Source: CBDEFX01 sp965237635 (GTDB lineage: Bacteria; Chloroflexota; Dehalococcoidia; Lucifugimonadales; CAUZJF01). Taken from it: a stretch of 64,000 nucleotides of DNA. Made by a program: the position numbers and the translations under genes. The notes below the pieces were generated by a model, which ran no database searches, had not been told where the DNA came from, and saw nothing but the letters and a program-made list of their open reading frames with translations. Each line of letters opens with the position of its first letter. Position 1 is the stretch's first letter. Below, piece after piece: positions 24,467 to 32,837 of this stretch. Location of the stretch: the NCBI GenBank assembly GCA_965237635.1, contig CBDEFX010000001.1, forward strand, positions 248,001 through 312,000, given 5' to 3'.

Positions 24467-25042
24467 TCAGCCCGTCTCCGGAGGGTTGATCGCAGGAGGA
24501 GGTTTCTCCTCGCTCCCCAGGTCGTCCAGATTCAGGTTCTCGATAAAGTCGGTGAATGCGGACAGACTCTTGAGCTCTTCCTCCCTGAGCGGACGGTCCT
24601 GTTGCTCACCATCGCCGGGGATGATGGGCTTGCGGGTCTCCTCGTCCATCTGGACCCCTGCCTTCTCGACAACCGCATCGTCGGCGAAGATAGGCGCCTC
24701 GGTACGCACGGCAAGAGCGATAGCATCGCTTGGACGAGAGTCCACCTCCATAGTGGTCCCGTTGTACTGCAGGACTATCTTGGCGTAGAAGGTGTCGTTG
24801 TTTAGGTCAGATACGACGATGCGACTCACTGTCGCGCCGAGAGTGGCGATGATGGAGCGCAGCAGATCGTGCGTGAGCGGACGGGGAACGTCGACGTCCT
24901 GTAGCTTCAGCGCGATCGAGTCCGCCTCAGACGGGCCGATCCATATGGGAAGATAGCGGTTCGTCTCCTTGACACGCAGGATAACGACCCGCTGATAGTT
25001 CACGAGGCTGACCCGGATGCTGTCGATCGCCAGTTCCAACAT
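24467..25042 (-). CDS. Bifunctional nuclease domain protein (DUF151)
   Basis: DUF151 proteins bind or cleave nucleic acids (the plant and Mycobacterium members have DNase and RNase activity). The 191-residue protein has MLELAIDSIRVSLVN, ILRVKETNRYLPIWIGPSEADSIAL, PRPLTHDL and SRPSDAIALAVRTEAPIF, all typical, then an acidic Pro/Glu-rich tail of about 45 residues. An in-frame ATG at 25072 lies inside the promoter's -10, so it cannot be transcribed as a start; ATG 25042, with GGAGG eight bases upstream, is chosen. Confidence 0.88.
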   Translation of the reverse strand: MLELAIDSIRVSLVNYQRVVILRVKETNRYLPIWIGPSEADSIALKLQDVDVPRPLTHDLLRSIIATLGATVSRIVVSDLNNDTFYAKIVLQYNGTTMEVDSRPSDAIALAVRTEAPIFADDAVVEKAGVQMDEETRKPIIPGDGEQQDRPLREEELKSLSAFTDFIENLNLDDLGSEEKPPPAINPPETG

Positions 25043-25070
25043 GGAGTGTGCCTCCCCGCTCCTTGGATTC

Positions 25071-25099
25071 ATTGTAAGACGACGCTATAACCGTGTCAA
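25071..25099 (-). promoter_or_regulatory. Promoter of the DUF151 gene
   Basis: TTGACA (25099-25094), a 17-base spacer and TACAAT (25076-25071) on the minus strand are near consensus and lie about 30 bases before the chosen start. Confidence 0.8.
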
Positions 25100-25176
25100 T
25101 CGAGCGGCCGGGTGTTTATGCTGCACTCTCTCAGCATTCTCTGGGTCAGGTCGCCCAGGCCGTCGCCTGCCCGCGT

Positions 25177-25374
25177 CTAGACCGCGGGCCGCCTGGACAC
25201 CACGGCCTTGACCCTCTTTTCGAGTACTGAACGCGGCAACATGACCCGCCTGTCGCAGCTCAAGCACCGTATCCTGAAATCGGCCCCCACTCGCACGACC
25301 TCCCACTCGAATCCGCCACAGGGGTGGACCTTTCTCAACCGGACCACGTCCCCCAGCCCAAGCTCCTCGGCCAC
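25177..25374 (-). CDS. DUF951 family protein
   Basis: The 65-residue protein matches DUF951, a small conserved family often called a nucleic-acid-binding or ribosome-linked protein of unknown role. The signature LGDVVRLRKVHPCGG near residue 8-22, WEVVRVGADFRIRCLSC near 24-40, and DRRVMLPRSVLEKRVK is complete, including the Cys and CxxC residues. I choose GTG 25374 because GGAGG lies seven bases upstream; TTG at 25380 is also in frame. The gene's upstream region is cut by the IS256 element only 45 bases before its start. Confidence 0.85.
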   Translation of the reverse strand: MAEELGLGDVVRLRKVHPCGGFEWEVVRVGADFRIRCLSCDRRVMLPRSVLEKRVKAVVSRRPAV

Positions 25375-25418
25375 GCCCAACCCTCCTCTTCAAGAATACG
25401 ATTGGTCCGGTCGGACAG

Positions 25419-26786
25419 GAGGTATCCTCAAAAAGTGTGTAAACGGTCAGGCGGTGTACCCTCTCTCTGAACAACACGGGCTCAAGGCCCAAGAGAGGAG
25501 ATACACCGCCTATGGGAAAGAGAAGCACTAGGAGCAGGTCGGAGTCAAGGCCGGAGTGGGAGCAGTTGGAGGATTGGGTGCGAGGCCATGTCCAGCGGCT
25601 GATCCAGGAGTTGCTGGAGGAAGAGGTGACGGAGTTTCTAGGAAGGGCGAAGTCGGCCCGCAGGTCTGAGTCGGACAACGAGAGAGGCTATAGGAACGGA
25701 TACGGCAAACCCCGAAGGCTTACGCTGAGTTCGGGAACGGTACAGCTGAGGAGGCCGCGAGTCCGCAACACCGAAGAGGAGTTCGAGAGCCGGCTGCTGC
25801 CGCTGTTCGTCAACAGGACCAGGAAGGTTGCTGAGTTGATCCCCCAGTTGTACCTACATGGCCTTTCCGAAGGTGACTTCGACCTGGCGGTGCGGGGACT
25901 GCTGGGAGAAGAGGCACCGATATCGGCGAGCACGGTAGCCCGGTTGAAGGATAAGTGGAACGATGAGCTTGCCCAATGGCGCGCTAGGCCCCTGGATGAC
26001 CTGGAAGTGGTGTACATGTGGGTGGATGGAGTCTACGTCAAGGCCGGTCTTGAGCGGGAGAAGGCGGCGATCCTGGTGGTGATGGCGGCCCTGAGCGACG
26101 GAAGGAAGGTGGTGGTGAGCGCGATTCCCGGATACAGGGAGTCCATAGAGAGCTGGTCCGATGTGCTCAGGGACATGAGGCGCCGCGGGCTGGAGTGCCC
26201 AAGACTGGTAATTGGAGACGGACATCTGGGCATCTGGGGAGCTCTGCGCAACGTCTATCCTCAGGCGGCCGAGCAACGCTGCTGGAACCACAAGATCCTA
26301 AACGTGCTCGCCAAGCTTCCAAAGCGACAACAGGACCAGGCCAAGCTCATGCTGCGTACTATCCCCTACGCGCCGACTCGGACAGAGGCTGAGCGGCTCA
26401 GGACGGTGTTCACCAGGTGGTGCGGCGACCATTCCTACGAGGCGGCCTCAGAGGCCTTGGAGCGGGACTGGGACCGCATGGTCACCTTCTATGACTTCCC
26501 AAAGGAGCACTGGGGGCACCTTCGCACGACGAACCCGGTAGAATCACCCTTCGCGGCCCTCAGGCTTCGGACCGATGCCGCCAAGCGCTACAAGAGGGTC
26601 GATCGGGCGATAGCGGTGATCTGGAAAATGTTGATGGTCGCCGAACAGCGCTTCAGGCGTCTGAAGGCCCCTGAGTTGATCGAAGACGTCTATCTCGGTG
26701 CACAGTATGCGGATGGAATCGCCATTGAATCAACGGCTGAGAAGGTCGCCGCCTGATGTCGTTTACACACCTATTGACGTAACCTC
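25419..26786 (+). mobile_element. IS256-family insertion sequence, intact
   Basis: The 1368-bp element has terminal inverted repeats of about 27 bp with five mismatches, both starting GAGGT and containing the block GTGTGTAAACG at 25434-25444 and, inverted, 26760-26770. It is flanked by the 7-bp direct repeat CGGACAG (25412-25418 and 26787-26793), close to the 8-9 bp usual for IS256. It sits between DUF951 and pyrF, both on the minus strand. Confidence 0.88.
25512..26756 (+). CDS. IS256-family (mutator-type) transposase
   Basis: The 414-residue DDE transposase has an N-terminal DNA-binding part with YRNGYGKPRRLTLSSGTVQLRRPRVRN-type residues near 57-85, first Asp in MWVDGVYVKAG, second in LVIGDGHLGIWGAL, the Cys/His region RCWNHKILNVL, and the Glu in TTNPVESPFAALRLRT. 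The frame is unbroken and AGGAG precedes the ATG, so it may be functional. The Asp-Gly-H second motif and NPVES are diagnostic of this family. Confidence 0.93.
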   Translation: MGKRSTRSRSESRPEWEQLEDWVRGHVQRLIQELLEEEVTEFLGRAKSARRSESDNERGYRNGYGKPRRLTLSSGTVQLRRPRVRNTEEEFESRLLPLFVNRTRKVAELIPQLYLHGLSEGDFDLAVRGLLGEEAPISASTVARLKDKWNDELAQWRARPLDDLEVVYMWVDGVYVKAGLEREKAAILVVMAALSDGRKVVVSAIPGYRESIESWSDVLRDMRRRGLECPRLVIGDGHLGIWGALRNVYPQAAEQRCWNHKILNVLAKLPKRQQDQAKLMLRTIPYAPTRTEAERLRTVFTRWCGDHSYEAASEALERDWDRMVTFYDFPKEHWGHLRTTNPVESPFAALRLRTDAAKRYKRVDRAIAVIWKMLMVAEQRFRRLKAPELIEDVYLGAQYADGIAIESTAEKVAA

Positions 26787-26810
26787 CGGACAGATCACCA
26801 GACCGACAAC

Positions 26811-26834
26811 GGGCCGACTGTGTTCAGTCGGCCC
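26811..26834 (-). terminator. Terminator of pyrF
   Basis: GGGCCGACTG (26811-26820) and CAGTCGGCCC (26825-26834) form a perfect 10-bp stem with a TGTT loop, 28 bases past the pyrF stop. The T-run on the minus strand is poor. Confidence 0.65.
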
Positions 26835-26861
26835 GCTCGAATGAACATATGCTTGCTTTGA

Positions 26862-27722
26862 TCACGTTGCTAGTGTGGCAAGCTGGCCGAAAGGTTTTCC
26901 TTGCATCTCCAAATCAATGTTTATCCGCTCGCGTAGAGTATTGGCCTCCTTGCGCGCAGCCTGCTCAAAGTCTTTTTCGTTCTGGGAAGCGTAAAGGACA
27001 CTTCGAGAAACATTGAAGATTGCATTGCGACCAGCGCTGTCGATGCCGTAGTCTACCGACCTTTCCAAATCACCGAACTGGGCCCCGATACCCGGAATCA
27101 AAATAGGCATGTCAGGGCACAGCTGACGTACCTGTCGGAGTTCATCAGGGTAAGGTGCCCCGACTACCAGGCCGACGTTCTCAGCGTCGTTCCAGTCTCT
27201 GGCCAGTATCGCTATCCACTGATACAGAGGCATCTCCTCGTCGCCATCTGGTGGCCTTAATATCAGGTCTTGTATCTCTTTGGCCCCCGGGTTGCTCGAA
27301 CGGCACCAGACGAGTACGCCCTTTCCCTTGTAGTCCAAGAAAGGCTGCACCGAGTCGCGCCCTCCATAAGGGTTTATAGTCGTAGCGTCGAATCCCCACT
27401 GTTCAAACACGGCCTTGGCGTGGAACAAAGAAGTACTCTGGACATCGCCGCGTTTGGAGTCACCAATGACAGGGACGTCGGAGGGGATGTGCTTGAGCGT
27501 GCGGCTCAAGGCCTCGTGGCCCGGCGCACCTAGACTGTCATAGAACGCAACATTGGGTTTGTATGCGCAGACCAGGTCTTTCGTCGCGTCGATGATAGCG
27601 CGATTGAACTCGAAGACATCCTTCAATGGCATACGGGCTGGGTCAGGGTCGAGCCCAACGCAGAGCAGGCTGCGGTTCCGCTCGGCTGCTGCCGACAACT
27701 TATCTACGAAGCGATCAGCCAT
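26862..27722 (-). CDS. pyrF: Orotidine 5'-phosphate decarboxylase, type 2
   Basis: PyrF decarboxylates OMP to UMP, the last step of pyrimidine synthesis. The 286-residue protein is the longer type-2 form. It has LLCVGLDPDPARMP near residue 20, AYKPNVAFYDSLG near 58, the catalytic GDSKRGDVQSTS near 87-98, INPYGGRDSVQPF near 117, LIPGIGAQFGDLE near 217 and a C-terminal NVSRSVLYAS. The start is ATG 27722 with GGAGGG close upstream; an open frame extends further but without support. TATACT at 27746-27741 is a likely -10. Confidence 0.94.
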   Translation of the reverse strand: MADRFVDKLSAAAERNRSLLCVGLDPDPARMPLKDVFEFNRAIIDATKDLVCAYKPNVAFYDSLGAPGHEALSRTLKHIPSDVPVIGDSKRGDVQSTSLFHAKAVFEQWGFDATTINPYGGRDSVQPFLDYKGKGVLVWCRSSNPGAKEIQDLILRPPDGDEEMPLYQWIAILARDWNDAENVGLVVGAPYPDELRQVRQLCPDMPILIPGIGAQFGDLERSVDYGIDSAGRNAIFNVSRSVLYASQNEKDFEQAARKEANTLRERINIDLEMQGKPFGQLATLAT

Positions 27723-27912
27723 TAGCCCTCCTGCGATTCCAGTATAACGTATCACCCGCGGCATCTTCCATGCGATATCCCTGCGAGTACGTTTGTGGCA
27801 GTTTGGGCCTGTCCACAACAAGTCGTCGCGCCAGGTTTGTCACCGGTGGCCGAGGCTGCTAGCATGTTCTGCCAGCCCGCCAAGAATCCCGTATGCGGCT
27901 GCAGGCCTGAAA

Positions 27913-28596
27913 ATGACTTTGCGTAGCGACCTCCTCGTAATATACGAGCGGATCCTAGACCGCTACGGTCCCCAGCACTGGTGGCCCGGCGAATCCCGGT
28001 TCGAGGTGATGGTAGGCGCGATACTCACTCAGGCGGCCGCTTGGAGCAACGTCGAGAAAGCGATCGCCCGGCTGAAGGCGGCCGACGCCCTATCCCCTGG
28101 CGCGCTACGAGGGCTCACCGAGGGTGAAGTGGCGTCGCTGGTCTACTCTGCCGGCTACTATAACGCGAAGGCCCGCAAGCTGAAAGCTCTCGCGGAGTTC
28201 GTCGGCCGGCGGTTCAACGACGACCTCGACGCCATGGCGGGCGGGGCGGAGGACTCGCTCCGCGAGGAGCTGTTGGCCGTGCACGGCATCGGGGAGGAGA
28301 CCGCCGACGACATCATGCTGTATGCGGCCGGCCGGCCGTCGTTCGTAATCGACACCTACACCCGGCGGGTTCTTGCTCGGTTGGGGCTGGCGCCCCAGAA
28401 GGGCCGCTATTCGAACTACCGCGACCTGTTCATGGACAACCTACCTGCCGACGCCGAGCTATTCGGAGAGTACCACGCCCTGATAGTGCGGCACGGGGTG
28501 GAGGTGTGTCGCAAGCGGCCGCTATGCGAGGACTGCTGCCTGCTTCAGATGTGCCCTACCGGCAAGCGTCAGGTAGCAACGGCTGATGACCGCTAG
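27913..28596 (+). CDS. EndoIII-like HhH-GPD DNA glycosylase with 4Fe-4S cluster (MagIII-type)
   Basis: The 227-residue protein belongs to the base-excision repair HhH-GPD superfamily. It has LTQAAAWSNVEKAI near residue 38, GYYNAKARKLK near 81, the helix-hairpin-helix VHGIGEETADDIMLYAAGRP near 123-142, and the catalytic Asp in FVIDTYTRR (D147). Four cysteines near the end (C-x5-C-x2-C-x5-C) would hold an iron-sulfur cluster. Glu129 stands where EndoIII has its Schiff-base Lys, so lyase activity is unlikely; this is the layout of monofunctional MagIII-type alkyladenine glycosylases. The ATG at 27913 is chosen because homology starts there. Confidence 0.85.
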   Translation: MTLRSDLLVIYERILDRYGPQHWWPGESRFEVMVGAILTQAAAWSNVEKAIARLKAADALSPGALRGLTEGEVASLVYSAGYYNAKARKLKALAEFVGRRFNDDLDAMAGGAEDSLREELLAVHGIGEETADDIMLYAAGRPSFVIDTYTRRVLARLGLAPQKGRYSNYRDLFMDNLPADAELFGEYHALIVRHGVEVCRKRPLCEDCCLLQMCPTGKRQVATADDR

Positions 28597-28610
28597 GCCC
28601 CAGCCGATAG

Positions 28611-29843
28611 TCAGACGGCCGGTAGGCCCGCAAGGAACGGCGTCCGCGGGAACTCCATCAGGAACTCAGGCCCGTCCGGCGTCACGTGGATATGGTCCCC
28701 GATCGGCACCCAGACCGTGGTCTCGGCGCCCGGAGGCTGAAAGGCGGGGTGGATCACAATTGTGTTTCCAGCCTGAAGCGGCGTCTGGTTAGCTTCAGAC
28801 GGTATCGGCCGCTCGCTATAGTCCAACCCATTGCCGTGGCCGGCGCGGCCGCCCTGGAGTTGCCAGCCACTCTCAGCCGCTTTTTCGCGAATCGCCTTCG
28901 CGATCCCGCCAGCCGGCGCCCCGGGCTTGATCACTGCTATACCAGCGTCGATTGCATCTCGAGTAATCTTCGCCACCTTCTCTAGATAGTCGGACGGCTT
29001 GCCGAGGGTCCCCGCGCGCATCCCGTGACTCCAGTACCCCTTGTACACAATGTAAGAGCCGAAGCCCATGAAGTCTCCGTCCTGCAGCACCCGCTCATGG
29101 GGCTTGAGATCGAGACGCATCTCCTCTACCGTCGTCGGTGGACCCGAGGCCATCCAGAACTTCGCGTGATCGGCACCCCCTCGCCGGACCACCCGCTCCC
29201 CTTCGGCAACGATCTCGATGCCCCGCATTCCCGACTTAGCGACCTCGACCATCGCCTGAAAGCCAAGGTCGCCAAGATGGGACGCATGTCTCAAAAGCTC
29301 GACCTCCTCGGGGGCCTTGACGGACCTGAGCTCCGCAACGATATCGTCAACTCGCTTTAGATCCTCGCCCAACTCGTTGGACAGCGCTTCGTAGAAAGGC
29401 ACGGACATGTTCTCCACGCCAACGACCCCAATGCTTTTGCCGAAGACCTCTCGCTCTCGAACAAGCGCGAGTGTCTCGCCAGCGAAGGTGCGTGGACCGC
29501 TGCCCGCGGACGCGCCTGCGGGACGGGCCATCGACACCGCGTTCGGGTCAACACCCTGGACCAACCGTAGGTCCTTCATAGGCGAGTCATCGACGATCTG
29601 GTCGATCATCATCGGCAGTCCGGCGAAGAGCAGAGCTGGAGGGCCATCGAGGGGGACCACCACTGCCGAGTCCACCAGCCGGTTGAGGTTTGCCCACCCG
29701 CTAAGATACGCGACATGCCCTGTCTGCCCCCACTGATGTTGGGCAGGTGGGGAGTACACGATCAAGGCCCCGAGACCTTGCTCCTCCAAGAAGGCACGGA
29801 CTTTCTTGTATCGTCCCTCTAACATCTCAGCCGAAACGGGCAT
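28611..29843 (-). CDS. M24-family creatinase/aminopeptidase-like protein with altered metal ligands
   Basis: The 410-residue protein has the two-domain plan of Xaa-Pro peptidases and creatinase: an N-terminal creatinase domain (about 1-165) and a C-terminal pita-bread domain. The expected five metal ligands (Asp-Asp-His-Glu-Glu) are not all present: the second Asp position reads His (YWSHGMRA) and the first Glu position reads His (VIHPAFQP), while RAGHGNGLDYSERP keeps the His. This resembles creatinase, which works without metal, so a non-peptidase hydrolase is more likely than an aminopeptidase. AAGGAG precedes the ATG at 29843. It stands alone on the minus strand. Confidence 0.75.
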   Translation of the reverse strand: MPVSAEMLEGRYKKVRAFLEEQGLGALIVYSPPAQHQWGQTGHVAYLSGWANLNRLVDSAVVVPLDGPPALLFAGLPMMIDQIVDDSPMKDLRLVQGVDPNAVSMARPAGASAGSGPRTFAGETLALVREREVFGKSIGVVGVENMSVPFYEALSNELGEDLKRVDDIVAELRSVKAPEEVELLRHASHLGDLGFQAMVEVAKSGMRGIEIVAEGERVVRRGGADHAKFWMASGPPTTVEEMRLDLKPHERVLQDGDFMGFGSYIVYKGYWSHGMRAGTLGKPSDYLEKVAKITRDAIDAGIAVIKPGAPAGGIAKAIREKAAESGWQLQGGRAGHGNGLDYSERPIPSEANQTPLQAGNTIVIHPAFQPPGAETTVWVPIGDHIHVTPDGPEFLMEFPRTPFLAGLPAV

Positions 29844-29903
29844 AGTTCACTCTCCTTAGGGTGTTAAGCGCGGTCAGAGAATATATCGAATCGCCGTTTA
29901 CGG

Positions 29904-31022
29904 TCAAGGCGAGCCGACAGGTTCAGTGTTGTTAGCTGCAGCGTCCAGCACCATGATGCTACTACTCTTCACGATCAAGTAGACCTGCTGGGCCGGTCGT
30001 ATCCCAAGGTCTCTCAGCGCCCCCCGGGTAATCTCGACGACCAGCCGCTGGCCAACGTCAACGTACACCAGGACTCGAGATCCGACCACGTTGACCTCCT
30101 CGACGGTGCCACTCAAGACATTCTGCGCGCTGATCTTCGACGGCACCTCGAGCGCAATAATGATATCCCGCGCGGCGATTGAGACGGTGACCGCATCTCC
30201 TGGTTCCGACTCAACGTCTGGCACGCGCAATCGTGCGGCCCCTACCTTAAGCGTCGCGAGCCCATCGTCGTCACTCCGGTCCAGAACCTCGGCCTCTAGC
30301 AGGTTCTCGAGGATCGCGTAGTCGGCAATAGCGCCGACCCCCGGCTGTACGAGCACCTGAGCCGGTCTACCCTCCGCGACCCGCCCGCCGTCGGCCAGCA
30401 CCAACATATTGTCGGCCAGCGCCATAACCTCGGATATGGAATGGGATACGTAGAGCATCGGGATGCCAAGCTCTCGCCAGATACGCTTCAAATATCGGAT
30501 AATGATGCCTCTGAACGTAACGTCGAGCGACGCCAGCGGCTCGTCCAGCAGCAGTAAGCTAGGGGAGGTGGCGAGCGCCCTGGCGAGGGCTACCTTCTGG
30601 CGTTCTCCTCCCGATAGACCTGCCACCCCTCTTTCCAGAAGCTTCCGAAGCTGGAAGATCTCGACCAGCTGGTCTAACTCGATGCTGCGTCGGTGGACCG
30701 GTGTCAATCTGTACCCATAGCGAAGGTTGTTCCAGACGCTCATATGGGGAAACAGCGCGGAGTCCTGAAAGACATAGCCAAGCCTCCTCTTTTCCGCCGG
30801 TACTCTAGTATTCCTCTCAGACGAATAGAAGGTCTCGCCGAGCACATGTATCTCCCCTTCGTCCGGACTGACGAGGCCTGCTATGCAGTTCAGCAGCGTC
30901 GTCTTGCCGCCCCCCGAAGGGCCAAAGATCGCGGTGATCCCAGATTCGAACTCGGCCTGGCAATCCAGAGAGAAGCCGGGATAGCGTTTGACGACGCGAA
31001 AGGATATGAGCTTCTCACGCAT
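29904..31022 (-). CDS. modC: Molybdate ABC transporter ATP-binding protein
   Basis: ModC powers molybdate (or tungstate) import. The 372-residue protein has Walker A FGPSGGGKTTLL near residue 32, Q-loop VFQDSALFPHM, signature LSGGERQKVALARAL near 130, Walker B LLLLDEPLASLD, and the His-switch VSHSISEV. A C-terminal Mop/TOBE region (about 285-360) would bind oxyanion. The start is ATG 31022, one base after the modB stop; an upstream extension of the frame overlaps modB and is rejected. It is last in modABC. Confidence 0.93.
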   Translation of the reverse strand: MREKLISFRVVKRYPGFSLDCQAEFESGITAIFGPSGGGKTTLLNCIAGLVSPDEGEIHVLGETFYSSERNTRVPAEKRRLGYVFQDSALFPHMSVWNNLRYGYRLTPVHRRSIELDQLVEIFQLRKLLERGVAGLSGGERQKVALARALATSPSLLLLDEPLASLDVTFRGIIIRYLKRIWRELGIPMLYVSHSISEVMALADNMLVLADGGRVAEGRPAQVLVQPGVGAIADYAILENLLEAEVLDRSDDDGLATLKVGAARLRVPDVESEPGDAVTVSIAARDIIIALEVPSKISAQNVLSGTVEEVNVVGSRVLVYVDVGQRLVVEITRGALRDLGIRPAQQVYLIVKSSSIMVLDAAANNTEPVGSP

Positions 31023-31023
31023 G

Positions 31024-31695
31024 TTAGGCTCTTCGCCCCTGGCTTGCCCTCTGGAGCAGCCAGTTGTGCGCCAAGAGCGTAACGACGGCAAGTGCTATAG
31101 CCATCGCTATCAGCCGCAGCGCTGTCGCATCGTCACGCAGTTGTACGTTGGTGTAGATAGCGAGGGGAAGCGTCTGCGTCCGGCCGGCGATGTTGCCGGC
31201 GACGACGATGGTGGCACCGAACTCGCTGAGAGCTCGGACAAAGCCCAGCAGGACCCCCGCCAGGATGCCACGATACGCGAGCGGGATCGTGACCGTTAGG
31301 GCCACTCTCCAAGGACCGGCTCCAAGGCTTCGCGCCGACATCTCCAGCCGAGGATCGACCTCGCCCATTGCGACCATCATCGCCCTGGTCAGCAGTGGGA
31401 ACGACACTACCGCCGACGCGAGGGCCGCTGCCACCCAAGTGAATACTATGTCGACCCCCAAAAGCCCATGGACTGCTGCACCGACCGGGCCTTCTCGTCC
31501 CAGGAGCAGGAGCAGGAAAAAGCCAACCGCAACCGGAGGGAGGGCAAGCGGCAGCGAAACCAGCATGTCGATAATGAAGCGGCCACGGATACGCCTCTTG
31601 ACCAGAAGCCAGCTCACTCCGAGGCCGATTGGGAGATTGATCAGGGTGGCTACGAGGGCCACCTGGAGGGTCAACGAAACTAGGGGCAGGTCCAC
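31024..31695 (-). CDS. modB: Molybdate ABC transporter permease
   Basis: The 223-residue inner-membrane protein has five or six hydrophobic helices and the permease EAA-like loop (LEMSARSLGAGPWRVALTVTIPLAYRGILAG) that contacts ModC. It starts at GTG 31695; AGGAG is rather far (15 bases). It lies between modA (57 bases upstream) and modC (one base downstream), so the three are one operon. Confidence 0.92.
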   Translation of the reverse strand: MDLPLVSLTLQVALVATLINLPIGLGVSWLLVKRRIRGRFIIDMLVSLPLALPPVAVGFFLLLLLGREGPVGAAVHGLLGVDIVFTWVAAALASAVVSFPLLTRAMMVAMGEVDPRLEMSARSLGAGPWRVALTVTIPLAYRGILAGVLLGFVRALSEFGATIVVAGNIAGRTQTLPLAIYTNVQLRDDATALRLIAMAIALAVVTLLAHNWLLQRASQGRRA

Positions 31696-31752
31696 CGACT
31701 TTTGAACGCTCCTCTCTTCCCAGAATCGAATCCTGTCAAGGAACCCGACGCG

Positions 31753-32517
31753 CTATTCAACGGGCTCGAATCCATACTCTCGGAATATTTGACTAGCTGC
31801 GGCGCCTTGTAGGAAATCGACGAAATCGTTTGCGTCCGTCTTGTTCGTCGTGTCCTTGACGATAACCACCGGATAGACGATAGGTCCGTAGGACCCGGAC
31901 GGCACTATGTCGAAAGCCGCGATAGTCGGGGCGGCTGCGGCGTCTGTAGCGTACACGATCGCGACATCCGCGTTACCGGACTCTACGTAGGCCAGGGTCG
32001 CTCGTACATCCGGACCAAAGACCAGCTTTGCCTGAAGATCTTCCCAAATCCCCAGACTCATCAGCGACTCTCTGGCGTAACCTCCCGCGGGAGCGAGGTC
32101 CGGAGCAGCGACTGCAACGCGTCCGACCTGCGCGGTGTTCAGCTGCTCCACGGAGTCCAGTTGGATTTCGCCAGGTGCCCTGACCGCCACCACTAGCCGA
32201 GTCGTCAGCAGGTGGACAGCTGACGACTCCAGCAATCCCCTGTCGGCCAGAAAGTCGATCGGGAATTCGCCCGCCGACACGAACACGCCCGCCGGGGCGC
32301 CGCCTGCTATCTGCTGTGCGAGAGACTGTGAGCCGCCGTAGCTGACAGCGACTTGTATCTGAGTCTGTTTCTCAAAGGCTTCTTCGATCTCATCCAAGGC
32401 GTCGGCGAGGCTGGCCGCAGCGAAGACAAGCAGCTCCTCCGGCTCACCACACGCCGTCGCACCCCCGGCAAGTCCGACTACGAGCGCTAGGGTCGGGATT
32501 ATCCGGCTAGCCTTCAT
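31753..32517 (-). CDS. modA: Molybdate ABC transporter substrate-binding lipoprotein
   Basis: ModA captures molybdate or tungstate outside the membrane. From ATG 32517 the protein is 254 residues, with a signal peptide ending GLAGGATAC, whose Cys is probably lipidated, although the lipobox lacks the usual Leu. Binding motifs include VFAAASLADALDEI, YGGSQSLAQQI, GAPAGVFVSAG and the C-terminal IVYATDAA. Upstream codons to 32571 are in frame but have no signal-like start. The promoter at 32588-32616 faces the moeB promoter. Confidence 0.9.
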   Translation of the reverse strand: MKASRIIPTLALVVGLAGGATACGEPEELLVFAAASLADALDEIEEAFEKQTQIQVAVSYGGSQSLAQQIAGGAPAGVFVSAGEFPIDFLADRGLLESSAVHLLTTRLVVAVRAPGEIQLDSVEQLNTAQVGRVAVAAPDLAPAGGYARESLMSLGIWEDLQAKLVFGPDVRATLAYVESGNADVAIVYATDAAAAPTIAAFDIVPSGSYGPIVYPVVIVKDTTNKTDANDFVDFLQGAAASQIFREYGFEPVE

Positions 32518-32587
32518 AAACGCACCGGACGTCAACCCTCCAGCGAATCTCCGGCCGATTGTCCACGCCAAAAGGCCTCAGCGGGAT

Positions 32588-32616
32588 ATTATGGCCGCTA
32601 TTGGCTGGTCTGACAA
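32588..32616 (-). promoter_or_regulatory. Promoter of the modABC operon
   Basis: TTGTCA (32616-32611), a 17-base spacer and CATAAT (32593-32588) on the minus strand. Its -35 overlaps that of the divergent moeB promoter. Confidence 0.65.
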
Positions 32617-32638
32617 TGCCGCTTGGAAATGCTATACT
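32610..32638 (+). promoter_or_regulatory. Promoter of the moeB leader
   Basis: CTGACA (32610-32615), a 17-base spacer and TATACT (32633-32638) point to transcription starting near 32645. The -35 shares bases with that of modABC, so one regulator could control both. Confidence 0.7.
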
Positions 32639-32647
32639 CTGAACGTG

Positions 32648-32743
32648 ATGAGCATCCGGTATGACAGAGACGGTTCAATATCCGCCTGGCGCATGCCTGC
32701 CAACTGTACGTGTCGTCCCACACAGGCGCAGCGCAAGGTATAG
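32648..32743 (+). CDS. Short open frame in the moeB leader (candidate leader peptide)
   Basis: An ATG three bases past the expected transcription start opens a 31-codon frame ending in TAG at 32741-32743. It would be translated as a leaderless mRNA. It has two cysteine codons close together (Asn-Cys-Thr-Cys-Arg, codons 19-23). It ends 46 bases before a terminator hairpin. Whether it is translated is unknown; it may simply be part of a structured RNA. Confidence 0.3.
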   Translation: MSIRYDRDGSISAWRMPANCTCRPTQAQRKV

Positions 32744-32789
32744 CGGTCGTCGGAGAGCCGTATTCAGCGTCGGTAAGAGCACCTGAAAC

Positions 32790-32837
32790 AAAGCTCCACT
32801 GTGACCACCTTGCGTGTGGCCGTGGGGCTTTTCGTTT
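32790..32837 (+). terminator. Terminator inside the moeB leader
   Basis: AAAGCTCCAC (32790-32799) pairs with GTGGGGCTTT (32822-32831) over 10 bp with one G-U. Inside, CCAC (32805-32808) pairs with GTGG (32816-32819). TTTTCGTTT follows. It stands between promoter and gene, so transcription must pass it to reach moeB. Confidence 0.65.
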
